Shown here in pieces: positions 8,568 to 17,126 of a stretch of 64,000 nucleotides of DNA; position 1 is the first letter of the stretch, and every line of letters begins with the position of its first letter. Position numbers and translations under genes: made by a program. The stretch is from an uncultured Dehalococcoidia bacterium (lineage in GTDB: Bacteria; Chloroflexota; Dehalococcoidia; Lucifugimonadales; CAJWER01): positions 2,276,943-2,340,942 of the forward strand of contig OY282442.1 of the NCBI GenBank assembly GCA_958296115.1, read 5' to 3'. The notes below the pieces were generated by a model. The model searched no databases, had not been told where the DNA came from, and saw only the letters and a list, made by a program, of their open reading frames with translations.

Positions 8568-9685
8568 CGCGTACCGCCTGCTATCTCCATGATAGCCTGC
8601 GCGTACTTCTCGGGCGCGTGCTCGGAGACCACCAGCTCGTAGCTGCGGCGGCCCATCGCAGCCAGCAAGTCGCGGTCGCTCGCTATCCTGTACATGCACG
8701 CCTCCAGGTCGTCGAGGTCGTCGGCGCGGAACACGAAGCCATTCTCGCCTGGTCGAATGTAACATGCCGTGCCGTTCGAGTCGCTGCACACGACCGGAAG
8801 GGAGTGCGCCATGGCTTCCAGTGGGGAGACCGCCGCCCACTCGTCACGGCTGGCTAGTACGAACATGTCGTGCTCCTTGAAGCGCTGCTGAACTTCGTGG
8901 AAGGGCAGATTGACCTCGATCCGGACGGTCTCGTCCAAGCCCAAGCTCCGCCGTCGTCCCTTGACGGCCTCCAGCTCCTTTCGATGCGCCGGGGTCGAAC
9001 ATTCCCCGATTATAGTGGCCCGAACCGGGCATCGCGAAGAGAGTCTGTGAACGGCATCCAGGAACAGGGGATGGTTCTTGCGGGGCTCGAACTTGCCTAT
9101 CGCAAGGACGTTCACGGCCCCGCCGGCGAACCAGCGCCTGCCGTCTGGGGAAGTCTGGGGAGGCATCGCGAAGGGCACGTAGCACAGTGGGCCGTTCGCC
9201 GTCTTCCCTTGGTCGGGCGATCCGAGCACGGGCGTGATCCATCCTGCCCCGGCCATGCCCCGGGCGAGCACGGCCGCGCGGAGCTTCCAGCCGCTCGAAC
9301 GCCGATGCGCCGGCGTCTGGGTGTAGAAGACAGGCCGCGCCCCCACGAGCTTAGCCGCCAGCACGGCGAGCAGGCCGTAGGCGGAGAAGGGGTCGCGCAC
9401 GACCACCGCCGATGGCCGCAGGCGCCGCATCTCGCGCCAGAACTTGCGCACCGGGGGAATGCCGCCGTCGCTACTCAGCCTGACACCAGGCAGCGCGGCG
9501 GTCATGCGCCGGAGGGCCTCGAAGACGTGCGAGCATCCGAGCACACGCGGGGCCAGCGCATCGTAGGTCTCGCTCTGCCCCCGCCGTAGAACGAGAAAGG
9601 ACACCTCGTGCCCCGCTTCCATCAGCGCCTTCACGGGGAAGTGCTGGTTCGTGTGGTATCGGGGCGCAGTGAATGCTAGGCGCAT
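8564..9685 (-). CDS. GT4-family glycosyltransferase
   Basis: A 373-residue GT-B glycosyltransferase. The first domain begins MRLAFTAPRYHTNQHF. The second begins with NVLAIGKFEPRKNHPLFLDA, typical of the donor-binding half, and has the motif EWAAVSPLEAMAHSLPVVCS, matching the family EX7E region. Conserved Arg/Lys (KFEPRKN) would contact the donor phosphate. It is the first gene of the polysaccharide cassette and is coupled to the next glycosyltransferase by a GTGA overlap. The product is probably a cytoplasmic enzyme acting on a lipid-linked sugar. Confidence 0.88.
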   Translation of the reverse strand: MRLAFTAPRYHTNQHFPVKALMEAGHEVSFLVLRRGQSETYDALAPRVLGCSHVFEALRRMTAALPGVRLSSDGGIPPVRKFWREMRRLRPSAVVVRDPFSAYGLLAVLAAKLVGARPVFYTQTPAHRRSSGWKLRAAVLARGMAGAGWITPVLGSPDQGKTANGPLCYVPFAMPPQTSPDGRRWFAGGAVNVLAIGKFEPRKNHPLFLDAVHRLSSRCPVRATIIGECSTPAHRKELEAVKGRRRSLGLDETVRIEVNLPFHEVQQRFKEHDMFVLASRDEWAAVSPLEAMAHSLPVVCSDSNGTACYIRPGENGFVFRADDLDDLEACMYRIASDRDLLAAMGRRSYELVVSEHAPEKYAQAIMEIAGGTR

Positions 9686-9719
9686 CGTCGAGTGTCCACC
9701 ATATACCGCATCGCGCGCA

Positions 9720-9884
9720 TTACAGGTTCGGTATCTCGCGGGAGCCTCTACGCCGGCTCTCGTAGACCATGCGCTTCAGCTCCTCAATATCACCGCTGCC
9801 TTCTCAGCCTCCGGCCGCCAATCTCATTAGCTTGAGACGCTCCTCGGGCCGAAGGCTGCGGTTTGGCGTCAGCTGAATCTGGCT
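9720..9884 (-). pseudogene. short decayed ORF with one in-frame TGA
   Basis: Reading the minus strand in one frame gives 26 residues (ending RPEERLKLMRLAAGG), a TGA, then 27 residues starting EGSGDIEELKRMVYESRR and a TAA at 9720. Both halves have the same charged, helical, antitoxin-like character, so the TGA looks like a mutation within a former small gene. There is no start codon with a ribosome binding site. The 275-bp stretch between the glycosyltransferase and the methyltransferase holds nothing else I can support. Confidence 0.35.
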
Positions 9885-9960
9885 CTACACTCTTGAGCGT
9901 CGCCTGTCTCCCTAAAGGTTACCCGATTCCCTTGCCCGCTTGCCGGCGATCCATCTACGG

Positions 9961-10824
9961 CTATTCCTTGGTGAGCGCGGCCAGCGAATAATCGCTGCCC
10001 TGGTACTCCCCGCGGGAAGGCATGGATATGATCTCCAGCGACCACTGGCCATCCCGCTCCTCGAGAAACTCACTGACGGCTTTCCTGATACCGTAGAACC
10101 GTTGCTTGACGATCACGTACTCGTTGCTCTCCCCAGGAACGGGCGACAGCTTGCGGGTGGGCGGCAGCGCTCTCCCAAGGACCCAGGCGATGGCGTTGAG
10201 GGGCCGCGAATGGACACGGGCAACGCTTACGCCGAGATGGTAATCGTCGAGCACTATCTCACTCCCCCCCGCCATCAGACAGTCCAGCACCGACAACTCC
10301 CTCTTCACGCTGGCATACGTGTGACTGCCGTCCAAGAACGCAAGATCAACGGGGCCATGCTTCCAGTCGTCCAGAACGTCCGAGGATTGAGCGGTGACAG
10401 CCGTAATCCTGGCAGCCTCATCCCCGAACCACCTGTTCCAGATTTCCGAGCGGGCTATCTCTATTCGCGCCAGCGGCTCATCAGGCTCTTGCTTCTCCAC
10501 GTGCCAGCCGCGCAACTCGTCATGGTCGATCACGTCCACGGTATAGACGTGTCCCGCCATGTTCGCATCCAACATGGCGCGCGCCATCATCATGGCGGAG
10601 AACCCCCTAGCGGTTCCCACGTCTAGGACGACCAGCGGATGACCGGCGCCGGAGCGGTGGAGAATCAACTGATAGAGGAGCAGGCCATGTTCGCCGCCGT
10701 CCCCTCCCCTGAGTACCCTCACGGCGCGGTCGTACCACTCCTCGGACACGCTGCGAGGACCCAGCTCGGCCATCTTCCGCTCGAACGGCGCAACGCTTGC
10801 GCCCACTGGAATCAGCGTCTTCAC
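9961..10824 (-). CDS. class I SAM-dependent methyltransferase (Methyltransf_24 type)
   Basis: A protein of about 287 residues with a Rossmann methyltransferase fold. Motif I is LVVLDVGTARGFSAMMMARA, and the later FLDGSHTYASVKREL is the D-G-x-H-x-Y motif of Methyltransf_24/CmcI-like enzymes. These usually methylate sugars or small molecules, which would fit the polysaccharide genes downstream. The N-terminus is uncertain. The frame stays open into nuoD without an ATG; I use the GTG at 10824, which has a GAGAG stretch about 9 nt upstream. It is on the same strand as nuoABCD and follows nuoD by roughly 90 nt. Confidence 0.75.
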   Translation of the reverse strand: MKTLIPVGASVAPFERKMAELGPRSVSEEWYDRAVRVLRGGDGGEHGLLLYQLILHRSGAGHPLVVLDVGTARGFSAMMMARAMLDANMAGHVYTVDVIDHDELRGWHVEKQEPDEPLARIEIARSEIWNRWFGDEAARITAVTAQSSDVLDDWKHGPVDLAFLDGSHTYASVKRELSVLDCLMAGGSEIVLDDYHLGVSVARVHSRPLNAIAWVLGRALPPTRKLSPVPGESNEYVIVKQRFYGIRKAVSEFLEERDGQWSLEIISMPSRGEYQGSDYSLAALTKE

Positions 10825-10910
10825 TTCTGCCAGGCTCTCACGCAGAGATGACGCACAGGCCGAGTACTCGATAGAAGTGGCGGCGGTTGTCCAGCGCCTC
10901 CAGGGGCATC

Positions 10911-12017
10911 CTACCGGTCCACCTCGCCCATGACGATGTCGGTGCTCCCGAAGATTATGATCAGGTCCCCCATCTTCCAGCCGACGAGCATATCCTTGAG
11001 CACGTTCATGTTGATGAAGGACGGGGACCTGATCTTGCAGCGATAGGGCGAGATGCCGCCGTCGCTCACGAGGTAGAAGCCGAGCTCGCCCTTTGGCGCT
11101 TCGACCGCGGCGTAGGCGTCGCCGGCGGGGGGCCTCATGAAGAAGGGGGCATCGGACCGCACAGGCCCGCCAGGTATCTGCTCTACGCACTGCTCGATGA
11201 TGCGCACGCTCTCGCGCATCTCCTGGACCCTGACGATGTAGCGGTCGAAGGTGTCGCCTGTTGCCCCGATGGGCACGTCGAACTCGACCCGGTCATATAT
11301 CTCGTAGGGGTCGGCCTTGCGGAGGTCCCACTGGACGCCGCTGGCCCTCAGCATGGGACCTGTCACCGAGCCCGCCACTGCAAGCTCGTCGGACAGTATG
11401 CCGACGTCTCGGGTGCGGGCCAGCACCACCTCGTTGTCGCTGATGAGGCCCTCCAGGTCGTCGATGTAGCCGGGCATGTCGCGCGTGAAGACGGCCAGCG
11501 CTTCCCAGAACTCCGGCGGAGCGTCCTGGGTGACGCCCCCCGGCCGCATATAGCTGACCGTGATCCGCGCGCCGCAGAGCATCTCGAACATGTCCAGGAT
11601 ACGCTCCCGTTCGCGGAAGCAGTACATCAGGGGCGTCCCGCCGAAGGTCCCCATCTCCTGGAGCAGGAAGCCGGTCGATATGAGGTGGCTGGCTATCCGC
11701 TGCAGCTCCGCGGTGATGCCCCGGAGGTACTGGGCGCGCTCGGGCACGTCGATGCAAGACAACTTCTCCACCGCCCGGGTGTAGGCCTGGTTGTTAGTCA
11801 TGCTCGCCACGTAGTCCAGCCTATCGGTCAGGGTTACTATCTGGACGTAGGTCCGCTCCTCGGCCAGCTTCTCGGTGCCTCGGTGGAGGTAGCCGAATAT
11901 GGGCTCGACGTCCAAGACGAGCTCGCCGTCGAAGGTAACGCGGAGGCGGAATACGCCGTGGGTGCTGGGGTGCTGAGGCCCCAGGTTGATGGTTACGGGC
12001 TCGGTCTGTATAGGCAT
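10911..12017 (-). CDS. nuoD: NADH-quinone oxidoreductase subunit D (49-kDa)
   Basis: A 368-residue protein matching the complex I 49-kDa subunit, which helps form the quinone-binding cavity. It begins PVTINLGPQHPSTHGVFRL, the family signature, and has the conserved HLISTGFLLQEMG and the near-terminal segment KIRSPSFINM. The ATG at 12017 is chosen because it precedes this signature directly, 11 nt after the nuoC stop. It is the last of four nuo genes; no nuoE-N follow, so the remaining subunits must be encoded elsewhere. Confidence 0.95.
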   Translation of the reverse strand: MPIQTEPVTINLGPQHPSTHGVFRLRVTFDGELVLDVEPIFGYLHRGTEKLAEERTYVQIVTLTDRLDYVASMTNNQAYTRAVEKLSCIDVPERAQYLRGITAELQRIASHLISTGFLLQEMGTFGGTPLMYCFRERERILDMFEMLCGARITVSYMRPGGVTQDAPPEFWEALAVFTRDMPGYIDDLEGLISDNEVVLARTRDVGILSDELAVAGSVTGPMLRASGVQWDLRKADPYEIYDRVEFDVPIGATGDTFDRYIVRVQEMRESVRIIEQCVEQIPGGPVRSDAPFFMRPPAGDAYAAVEAPKGELGFYLVSDGGISPYRCKIRSPSFINMNVLKDMLVGWKMGDLIIIFGSTDIVMGEVDR

Positions 12018-12028
12018 AGGGCGCCGCG

Positions 12029-12472
12029 CTACCTGATGAAGTCCTTCCTGAGAGGATGGCCCGGGAACCCTTCCCAGAGCAGGACGCGCTTCATATTGGG
12101 GTGTCCCTCGAACCTGACTCCCATCAGGTCCCACACTTCCCGCTCCTGCAGGTCCGCTCCCTTCCAGATGCCGATGACCGAGTCGATAGTCGGCTCCTCC
12201 CTGCCGAAGCGCCGGGTCTTCAGAACGACGGAGTGGTTCCTCCTCATGGAGAGCAGGTGGTAGATGATCTCGAAGTGCTCGACGTAGTCAACGGCGGTTA
12301 TTCCGCGTAGGGTGGAGAAGTCGAGGTCAGGGGTGTCTTTCAGGAAGCGGGCCACGTCCAACAGGCTCTCCGGCTCGACCCAAACGTAGGCGCCGTTCCA
12401 TTCGGTGGCCGCCCCCGGTAGCGCCTCGTTGATGCGTCGCGCCAACTCGGCGCCGTCGAGCTCTAGGGTCAT
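12029..12472 (-). CDS. nuoC: NADH-quinone oxidoreductase subunit C (30-kDa)
   Basis: A 147-residue protein of the complex I 30-kDa family in the hydrophilic arm. The signature is in EREVWDLMGVRFEGHPNMKR followed by FPGHPLRKDF. The length is typical for an unfused NuoC. Its start is immediately after the nuoB stop, and its stop is 11 nt before nuoD, as in a standard nuoABCD operon. It acts at the cytoplasmic side of the membrane, linking the electron-input module to the quinone site. Confidence 0.95.
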   Translation of the reverse strand: MTLELDGAELARRINEALPGAATEWNGAYVWVEPESLLDVARFLKDTPDLDFSTLRGITAVDYVEHFEIIYHLLSMRRNHSVVLKTRRFGREEPTIDSVIGIWKGADLQEREVWDLMGVRFEGHPNMKRVLLWEGFPGHPLRKDFIR

Positions 12473-13099
12473 CTACTGGCCGGCCGCCTGGCCCTGCAGC
12501 CGGTATCGCTTGATCTTCTCGTGAAGCTGCATGATGCCGTACAGGAGGGCGTCGGGGCGTGGAGGGCATCCGGGCACGTATACGTCCACGGGCACAATGT
12601 GATTGACCCCAGGAACGACGCTGTACGACTCGTAGTACGGCCCGCCGCTGGTGGCGCACACGCCCATGGAGATGACCCACTTGGGCTCGGCCATCTGGCG
12701 GTACACCCGCTCGATGGCGGGCGCCATCTTCCAGGTTACGGTTCCGGCCACTATCATCAGGTCGGCCTGTCTAGGCGACGCTCGGAAGGCTTCCATGCCG
12801 AACCGGGATATGTCGAACCGGGACATCGCGGTCGCCATCATCTCGAACGCGCAGCACGCGAGCCCGAAGGATAGGGGGAACACGGAGGACTTGCGCCCCC
12901 AGTTGAGCATGGCGTCGATCGAGGTGACGGCAAGGTTGCGCTTCAGGTCGTCGGGAACTTCGACGAGGGGCTCGGCGAGCGGCTCGGTGTTGGTCGCCTT
13001 GAGGTCGTTTATGTATGCGCCCTCAACCCTGTCAACCTCCCACGTCGTGGTGTACAGGGGGATCCCGAGGCCGGCGCCTTCGGCAGGTTCCGCGGGCAT
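12473..13099 (-). CDS. nuoB: NADH-quinone oxidoreductase subunit B (PSST)
   Basis: A 208-residue subunit that carries the terminal [4Fe-4S] cluster N2 of complex I. All four cysteine ligands are visible: the pair in [10 protein letters not shown], one in [10 protein letters not shown] and one in YVPGCPPRP. The ATG at 13099 is 3 nt downstream of the nuoA stop; longer in-frame extensions run back into nuoA. The N-terminus is about 45 residues longer than in the shortest homologues before the [10 protein letters not shown] segment. Confidence 0.95.
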   Translation of the reverse strand: MPAEPAEGAGLGIPLYTTTWEVDRVEGAYINDLKATNTEPLAEPLVEVPDDLKRNLAVTSIDAMLNWGRKSSVFPLSFGLACCAFEMMATAMSRFDISRFGMEAFRASPRQADLMIVAGTVTWKMAPAIERVYRQMAEPKWVISMGVCATSGGPYYESYSVVPGVNHIVPVDVYVPGCPPRPDALLYGIMQLHEKIKRYRLQGQAAGQ

Positions 13100-13101
13100 G
13101 G

Positions 13102-13506
13102 TCAACTCCACTCCAGGGCGCCTTTGCGCCACGCGTACAGCCATCCGATCAGGAGTATCCCGACGAAGACGGCCATCTCTAATAGAACGAATAGCCCGAA
13201 CTGCCGGGACATCACCCCGAAGCTGGCCGCCCAGGGAAACAGGAAGACCACCTCCACGTCGAAGATCACGAAGACGAGGGCTATGGAGTAGAACCGGAAG
13301 TTGAAACGGTTCCATGTGCCGGTCAGTGTCTCGAACCCGCACTCGTATATGCTCAGTTTGACCGCGTCGGGTTTGCTTGGCCTGACGCGCGCGAGGGAGG
13401 CGAGGGAGAGGAGCCAAGAGCCGGCCAGCATCCCCGCGGGGACGGCTAGAGCCACTGCCGCGAAGATAGCGAGGAGTCCGTACTGCCGAAAGTATTCGTC
13501 AACCAT
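13102..13506 (-). CDS. nuoA: NADH-quinone oxidoreductase subunit A
   Basis: A 134-residue membrane subunit of complex I with three transmembrane helices (about 12-35, 72-92 and 103-122). The loop after helix 1 has the conserved YECGFE motif, and helix 2 carries the acidic FDVEVVF segment. It is the first gene of nuoABCD and has its own promoter 40-70 nt upstream. The length is normal. Confidence 0.95.
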   Translation of the reverse strand: MVDEYFRQYGLLAIFAAVALAVPAGMLAGSWLLSLASLARVRPSKPDAVKLSIYECGFETLTGTWNRFNFRFYSIALVFVIFDVEVVFLFPWAASFGVMSRQFGLFVLLEMAVFVGILLIGWLYAWRKGALEWS

Positions 13507-13545
13507 GCGGTCCCTTCACCACGCGGGGGCATGCTGTGTGGGCGG

Positions 13546-13574
13546 AATATAGCACAGGGACAGGCCTTGCGCAA
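13546..13574 (-). promoter_or_regulatory. extended -10 promoter for nuoABCD
   Basis: On the minus strand a TTGCGC (-35) is followed by 17 nt and TATATT (-10), with TGC directly before the -10 giving an extended -10. It lies between the moaC stop and nuoA, with a leader of about 30-35 nt. This suggests nuoABCD can be transcribed separately from rnhA-moaC. Confidence 0.6.
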
Positions 13575-13587
13575 GTGGGATATTGGG

Positions 13588-14079
13588 TCATTCCAGCTCC
13601 ACGTCTCCGCTCTGCCCGCCGGTCTTGCGTACCAGCCTCACCTCCAAGATAGTCGTGCCGCGGTCCACCGCCTTGACCATGTCATAGATGGTCAGCGCGG
13701 CGACGCTGACGGCGGTCAGCGCTTCCATCTCGACCCCTGTTCTGGCGGTGGCCGCCGCGGTCGCCTCTATCTCGATGGATGACCGGGCCTCGTCGAGGCG
13801 CAGCTCGATAGTGACCCTGTCGAGGGGCAGGGGATGGCAGAGGGGTATGAGGTCGGCGGTCTTCTTGGCGGCCATGACGCCGGCGATGCGCGCGGCGCCA
13901 AGAACGTCGCCCTTGTCCATCGCGTTCTCGCCGACCAGCCGCAGCGTCTCCGGCTGCATGACGACCGCCCCCCTCGCAACCGCGGCGCGCTGGGTAACGG
14001 GCTTGGCTCCCACGTCCACCATGCGCGCCCTGCCCGACTCGTCTATGTGGGTCAGCTCCGTCTGGTCAGCCTGGGTCAA
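13588..14079 (-). CDS. moaC: cyclic pyranopterin monophosphate synthase MoaC
   Basis: A 163-residue enzyme of molybdenum-cofactor synthesis that converts 3',8-cyclo-GTP to cyclic pyranopterin monophosphate. The active-site motifs are [11 protein letters not shown] and [20 protein letters not shown], followed by the conserved KAVDRG segment. The start is a TTG at 14079, 4 nt after the rnhA stop; no ATG precedes the conserved region closely. It is paired with rnhA in a probable two-gene unit. It shows that the organism makes Moco; the ACIII ActB1 subunit nearby belongs to the Moco-enzyme fold but normally lacks the cofactor. Confidence 0.95.
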   Translation of the reverse strand: MTQADQTELTHIDESGRARMVDVGAKPVTQRAAVARGAVVMQPETLRLVGENAMDKGDVLGAARIAGVMAAKKTADLIPLCHPLPLDRVTIELRLDEARSSIEIEATAAATARTGVEMEALTAVSVAALTIYDMVKAVDRGTTILEVRLVRKTGGQSGDVELE

Positions 14080-14083
14080 GATT

Positions 14084-14605
14084 TCACCGCCGTCTGTGGG
14101 CCAAGTTCTTTCTGGGTGGTAGAGGGCTAGGGTGAGGGCGGCCCAGCTCGGCCTCGTATCCTTCGTCCACTGCGAGACCCGATCCCCTGGAGGCGGCTAC
14201 GGCCAGGGAGTCGGCCCGCTCGTTTCCCGCGCTGCCCGCGTGCCCCCTGATCCATCGGAAGGTGACGTCGTGAGTGTCCAGGAGGTCCAGCAGGCGCTCC
14301 CACAGGTCGGGGTTCAGGGCCTTCTCCTTCTTGTTCCTGCGCCAGCCGTTCGCCTTCCAGCGCTTGGCCCAGCCCTTGTTCACAGCGTCCACTACGTACT
14401 GCGAATCGCTGTGTACCGTCACCCGCCGCGGCTCCCGCAGCGATTCCAGCCCCGCGATGACGGCGAGTATCTCCATGCGGTTGTTGGTAGTCCTCCGGAA
14501 GCCGCCGCTCAGCTCGGCGCGATGTTTCCCCGACAGGAGCAGCGCCCCGTAACCGCCCGGGCCCGGATTGCCGGAGCAGGCGCCGTCCGTGTACATGTCG
14601 ATCAC
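14084..14605 (-). CDS. rnhA: ribonuclease HI with a repeat-derived C-terminal tail
   Basis: A 173-residue enzyme that cleaves the RNA strand of RNA-DNA hybrids. All catalytic residues are visible: Asp in [14 protein letters not shown], Glu in NNRMEILAV, Asp in VHSDSQYV and Asp in NERAD, plus the histidine of [10 protein letters not shown]. The start is the GTG at 14605, 7 nt after GGAGGG. The last 20 or so residues (from RPHPSPLPP) are encoded by a copy of the dispersed CCCTCACCC repeat and are not typical of the family. The enzyme core is complete without them. Confidence 0.93.
   Translation of the reverse strand: MIDMYTDGACSGNPGPGGYGALLLSGKHRAELSGGFRRTTNNRMEILAVIAGLESLREPRRVTVHSDSQYVVDAVNKGWAKRWKANGWRRNKKEKALNPDLWERLLDLLDTHDVTFRWIRGHAGSAGNERADSLAVAASRGSGLAVDEGYEAELGRPHPSPLPPRKNLAHRRR
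14099..14142 (-). repeat. degenerate copy of the dispersed CCCTCACCCT repeat
   Basis: The minus strand reads CCCTCACCCTAGCCCTCTAC followed by a decayed second arm. It matches the conserved arm of the short repeats near 20.7, 23.2 and 44.4-44.7 kb. It lies inside the 3' end of rnhA and supplies its last codons. Confidence 0.6.
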
Positions 14606-14729
14606 TGCCTTGCCCTCCGATTCATCGGCTATTGTAAGAGATGTTCGCCTTCTCTTCCTTCATGCCGTGGTGTCCGTTAGGGTATTCTACTACTGTTCCC
14701 GTAACCGATCGCCTGAAGGAGGCGCCTCA

Positions 14730-15836
14730 ATGGTCCAGTCGGAGCGTGCCCGATACAACACCGCATGGGGAGGGCCTGCGCTGGCCCCCCAGGAGCGTGT
14801 ACGCAACTTGTCCGTGGGCGAGTATTACCGCCGGCAGTACGCCAGCGCGCCCAGGTCCCTGGCCTTCCGCGCGTCCTCCCGGCAGGAGATGGAGGAGTGG
14901 AGGGCCGCCTTTTCGGAGAAGCTGAAGGAGTGCCTCGGTCCATTCCCGGAGTCCTGCTATCTCGACCCGGAGGTGATCGAGACGGTAGACGCGGGTTCTT
15001 ACCGGCGGGAGAAGGTGCTGTTCAACTCGGAGCCCGACATGGCGGTAGTCGCGCATGTGCTCGTGCCCAAGGGGATAGAGCGCGGCGAGAGGCGTCCGGC
15101 GGTTCTGGCCTGCCACGGGCACGGCAACGGCAAGGACGACATCGTTGGGATCGACCACGGCGAGGGGAACAGGCGCGCCAGGATCAGGGACCTCAACTAC
15201 GACTACGCCCACCAGCTCGCCTGCCGGGGATACGTCGTGATAGCCCCCGACTGGCGCAGCTTCGGCGAGCGGCGGCTTGGGGGCGAATTCGGCGCGAGGG
15301 ACGCCTGCAACGTGCTCTTCATCAAGGGGATGCTGATGGGGTTGAACCTCCTGACGCTCAACATCTGGGACGCCATGTGCAGCATAGACTATCTCTGCCT
15401 GCGTCCCGATGTCGACCCCAACCGGATCGGCTGCGCGGGGCTCTCGTATGGAGGCACGATGACCCTATACACGGCAGCGCTGGACGAGCGGGTGAAGTGC
15501 GCTGTGGTGAGCGGCTATCTGAACTCGTTCGAGAGCTACGCCGTGGGGCTGGGCAACACCTGCGGGGCGCAGACCCCCGCCGGTCTCCTCCGGTACGGCG
15601 AGATGTCCGACGTCGCCTGCATGATAGCGCCCCGCCCCCTGCTGATAGAATCCGGCGTCGCGGACGACGGATTCCCAATCGACGCGAGCCGCGAGGCTGC
15701 TGGCGCGGTGAGGCGGGCTTACGAGACCGCGGGCGCCCCCGACAACTTCGACGTGGACGAGTTCGACGGAGGCCACCGCTGGAGCGGTCTCAAGGCCTAC
15801 GACTGGTTGGACAGGTGGCTCAAGGGGTCTCAATAG
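14730..15836 (+). CDS. alpha/beta hydrolase (acetyl xylan esterase/dienelactone hydrolase-like)
   Basis: A 368-residue serine hydrolase. The oxyanion segment is LACHGHGNGKDD, the nucleophile elbow is GLSYGG (Ser239), and the acid and base are likely in GVADDGFPID and FDGGHRW near the C-terminus. The layout resembles large Abhydrolase_7/acetyl xylan esterase-like proteins that remove acyl groups from carbohydrates. The ATG at 14730 has GAAGGAGG 8 nt upstream; a longer in-frame extension lacks a site. There is no signal peptide, so it is cytoplasmic. It heads a run of plus-strand catabolic genes, although 221 nt without a recognised gene separate it from the next one. Confidence 0.85.
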   Translation: MVQSERARYNTAWGGPALAPQERVRNLSVGEYYRRQYASAPRSLAFRASSRQEMEEWRAAFSEKLKECLGPFPESCYLDPEVIETVDAGSYRREKVLFNSEPDMAVVAHVLVPKGIERGERRPAVLACHGHGNGKDDIVGIDHGEGNRRARIRDLNYDYAHQLACRGYVVIAPDWRSFGERRLGGEFGARDACNVLFIKGMLMGLNLLTLNIWDAMCSIDYLCLRPDVDPNRIGCAGLSYGGTMTLYTAALDERVKCAVVSGYLNSFESYAVGLGNTCGAQTPAGLLRYGEMSDVACMIAPRPLLIESGVADDGFPIDASREAAGAVRRAYETAGAPDNFDVDEFDGGHRWSGLKAYDWLDRWLKGSQ

Positions 15837-16057
15837 GCGCTGGCCTGGCCCTGCTGCAATACATCGAATCCCCCGCCGCTCACCCGCGCGGCTGCTGGCG
15901 GCGCCAGACGCGGCCAGATGCGAACCGGGGCAACCAAGAGCCCCATATTAACCTTCCCCAGAGTAGGGAGGGACATGACGGCAGCCGCGCGGTCGTGTGC
16001 ATGCAGGGATTGCTGTGATATGGTTCGGCGTAATCTTGGAGCGCGAAGGAGGGCCGC

Positions 16058-17095
16058 ATGGCAGGCAAGGCGCGTGTAGGCATCGTTGGGGCTGGGGGTG
16101 TTGGGGGGCTTGGCCGACGGTATAACTCCCACGCGGGCGGGTACACGCGGATCCCAGAATGCGAGCTGGTGGCCGTCGCGGACATCAACGAGGAGCGGCT
16201 TCACCAGTTCGGGGACGAGTGGGAGATAGCGCCGGAGCATCGGTACGGCGCGGCGTCGGATATGTACGAGAAGGCGCGGCTGGACGTGGTGAGCGTGACG
16301 ACGCACAACCTGTACCACCACCAGCCGGTCATTGAGGCGGCTGAGGCTGGCGTCAAGGTGATCATGGTCGAGAAGCCCATAGCCATCAGCGTGGAGTGGG
16401 CGCGGAAGATGGTGGACGCCTGCGACCAGGCCGGCTCGCGGCTCATTACCGAGCACACGAGGCGGTTCCTGCCGCATTACCAGAAGCTGAAGAAGATGGT
16501 GACGGACGGGATGATAGGCGAGGTGCGGACGATAGATACGTCCGGGGCGAGGCCGCTGCTGCACAACGGAACGCACACCGTGGACTACGCCTTCTACTGG
16601 ACGGACGCCGAGCCGAAGCTGGTGAGCGGGTTCCTGAGTGACGAGCCGGTGGCGGACCCTGGCGGCGGGGGGATGGTGGTGTGCGAGGGCGGAGTGGTTG
16701 TGTTCGTGAACTGCGTAGCTACGCGGCGGGAGTCGGAGGGCATGACGACCATCGCGGGATCCGAGGGCCGCTTGCAGTTCACCGAGCAGCGCGGCATATG
16801 GCAATACGCCCCGCTGGTGGACTCGCCGGGCAAGGGATACGGCGCGACCTATGAGTGGGAGGACATCCCCGACATGCCCAGTGGCCTGGAGCTGGACGAT
16901 TACTTCTACGGCGCGGCGCTGGAGAGCGTGCGATGCTTCATCGAGGACCGCGAGAGCGTCGGCACGGGACGCGACGGGCTGAAGGCGCTGGAGGTGATCA
17001 CGGCGATGCACGTTTCGCACAGGACGGGGGCGATGGTGCCGCTGCCTCTGGGCGAGGGACTGGAGCAGATCGAGATAAGATCGACGGGGGAGTGA
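16058..17095 (+). CDS. Gfo/Idh/MocA-family oxidoreductase
   Basis: A 345-residue probable NAD(P)-dependent dehydrogenase. The Rossmann loop is VGIVGAGGVGGLG (7-19), and the catalytic-lysine motif is VEKPIAIS (near residue 105). The conserved segment TEHTRRFLPHYQK follows. GAAGGAGG lies 6 nt before the ATG. The CehA/McbA-type hydrolase starts 31 nt after the stop, so the two are probably an operon. The likely substrate is a sugar or sugar acid, but nothing in the sequence fixes it. Confidence 0.9.
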   Translation: MAGKARVGIVGAGGVGGLGRRYNSHAGGYTRIPECELVAVADINEERLHQFGDEWEIAPEHRYGAASDMYEKARLDVVSVTTHNLYHHQPVIEAAEAGVKVIMVEKPIAISVEWARKMVDACDQAGSRLITEHTRRFLPHYQKLKKMVTDGMIGEVRTIDTSGARPLLHNGTHTVDYAFYWTDAEPKLVSGFLSDEPVADPGGGGMVVCEGGVVVFVNCVATRRESEGMTTIAGSEGRLQFTEQRGIWQYAPLVDSPGKGYGATYEWEDIPDMPSGLELDDYFYGAALESVRCFIEDRESVGTGRDGLKALEVITAMHVSHRTGAMVPLPLGEGLEQIEIRSTGE

Positions 17096-17126
17096 GTGTG
17101 ATAGTGGAGAGGGGGGCAAGATAAGG

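Noticed and set aside
10838-10909. 23-residue ORF directly after nuoD
   Set aside because: Has an ATG, but no family, no clear ribosome binding site and overlap with the methyltransferase upstream frame; too short to support.
10887-12263. Plus-strand frame of 458 residues opposite nuoD/nuoC
   Set aside because: Antisense shadow of well-supported nuo genes.
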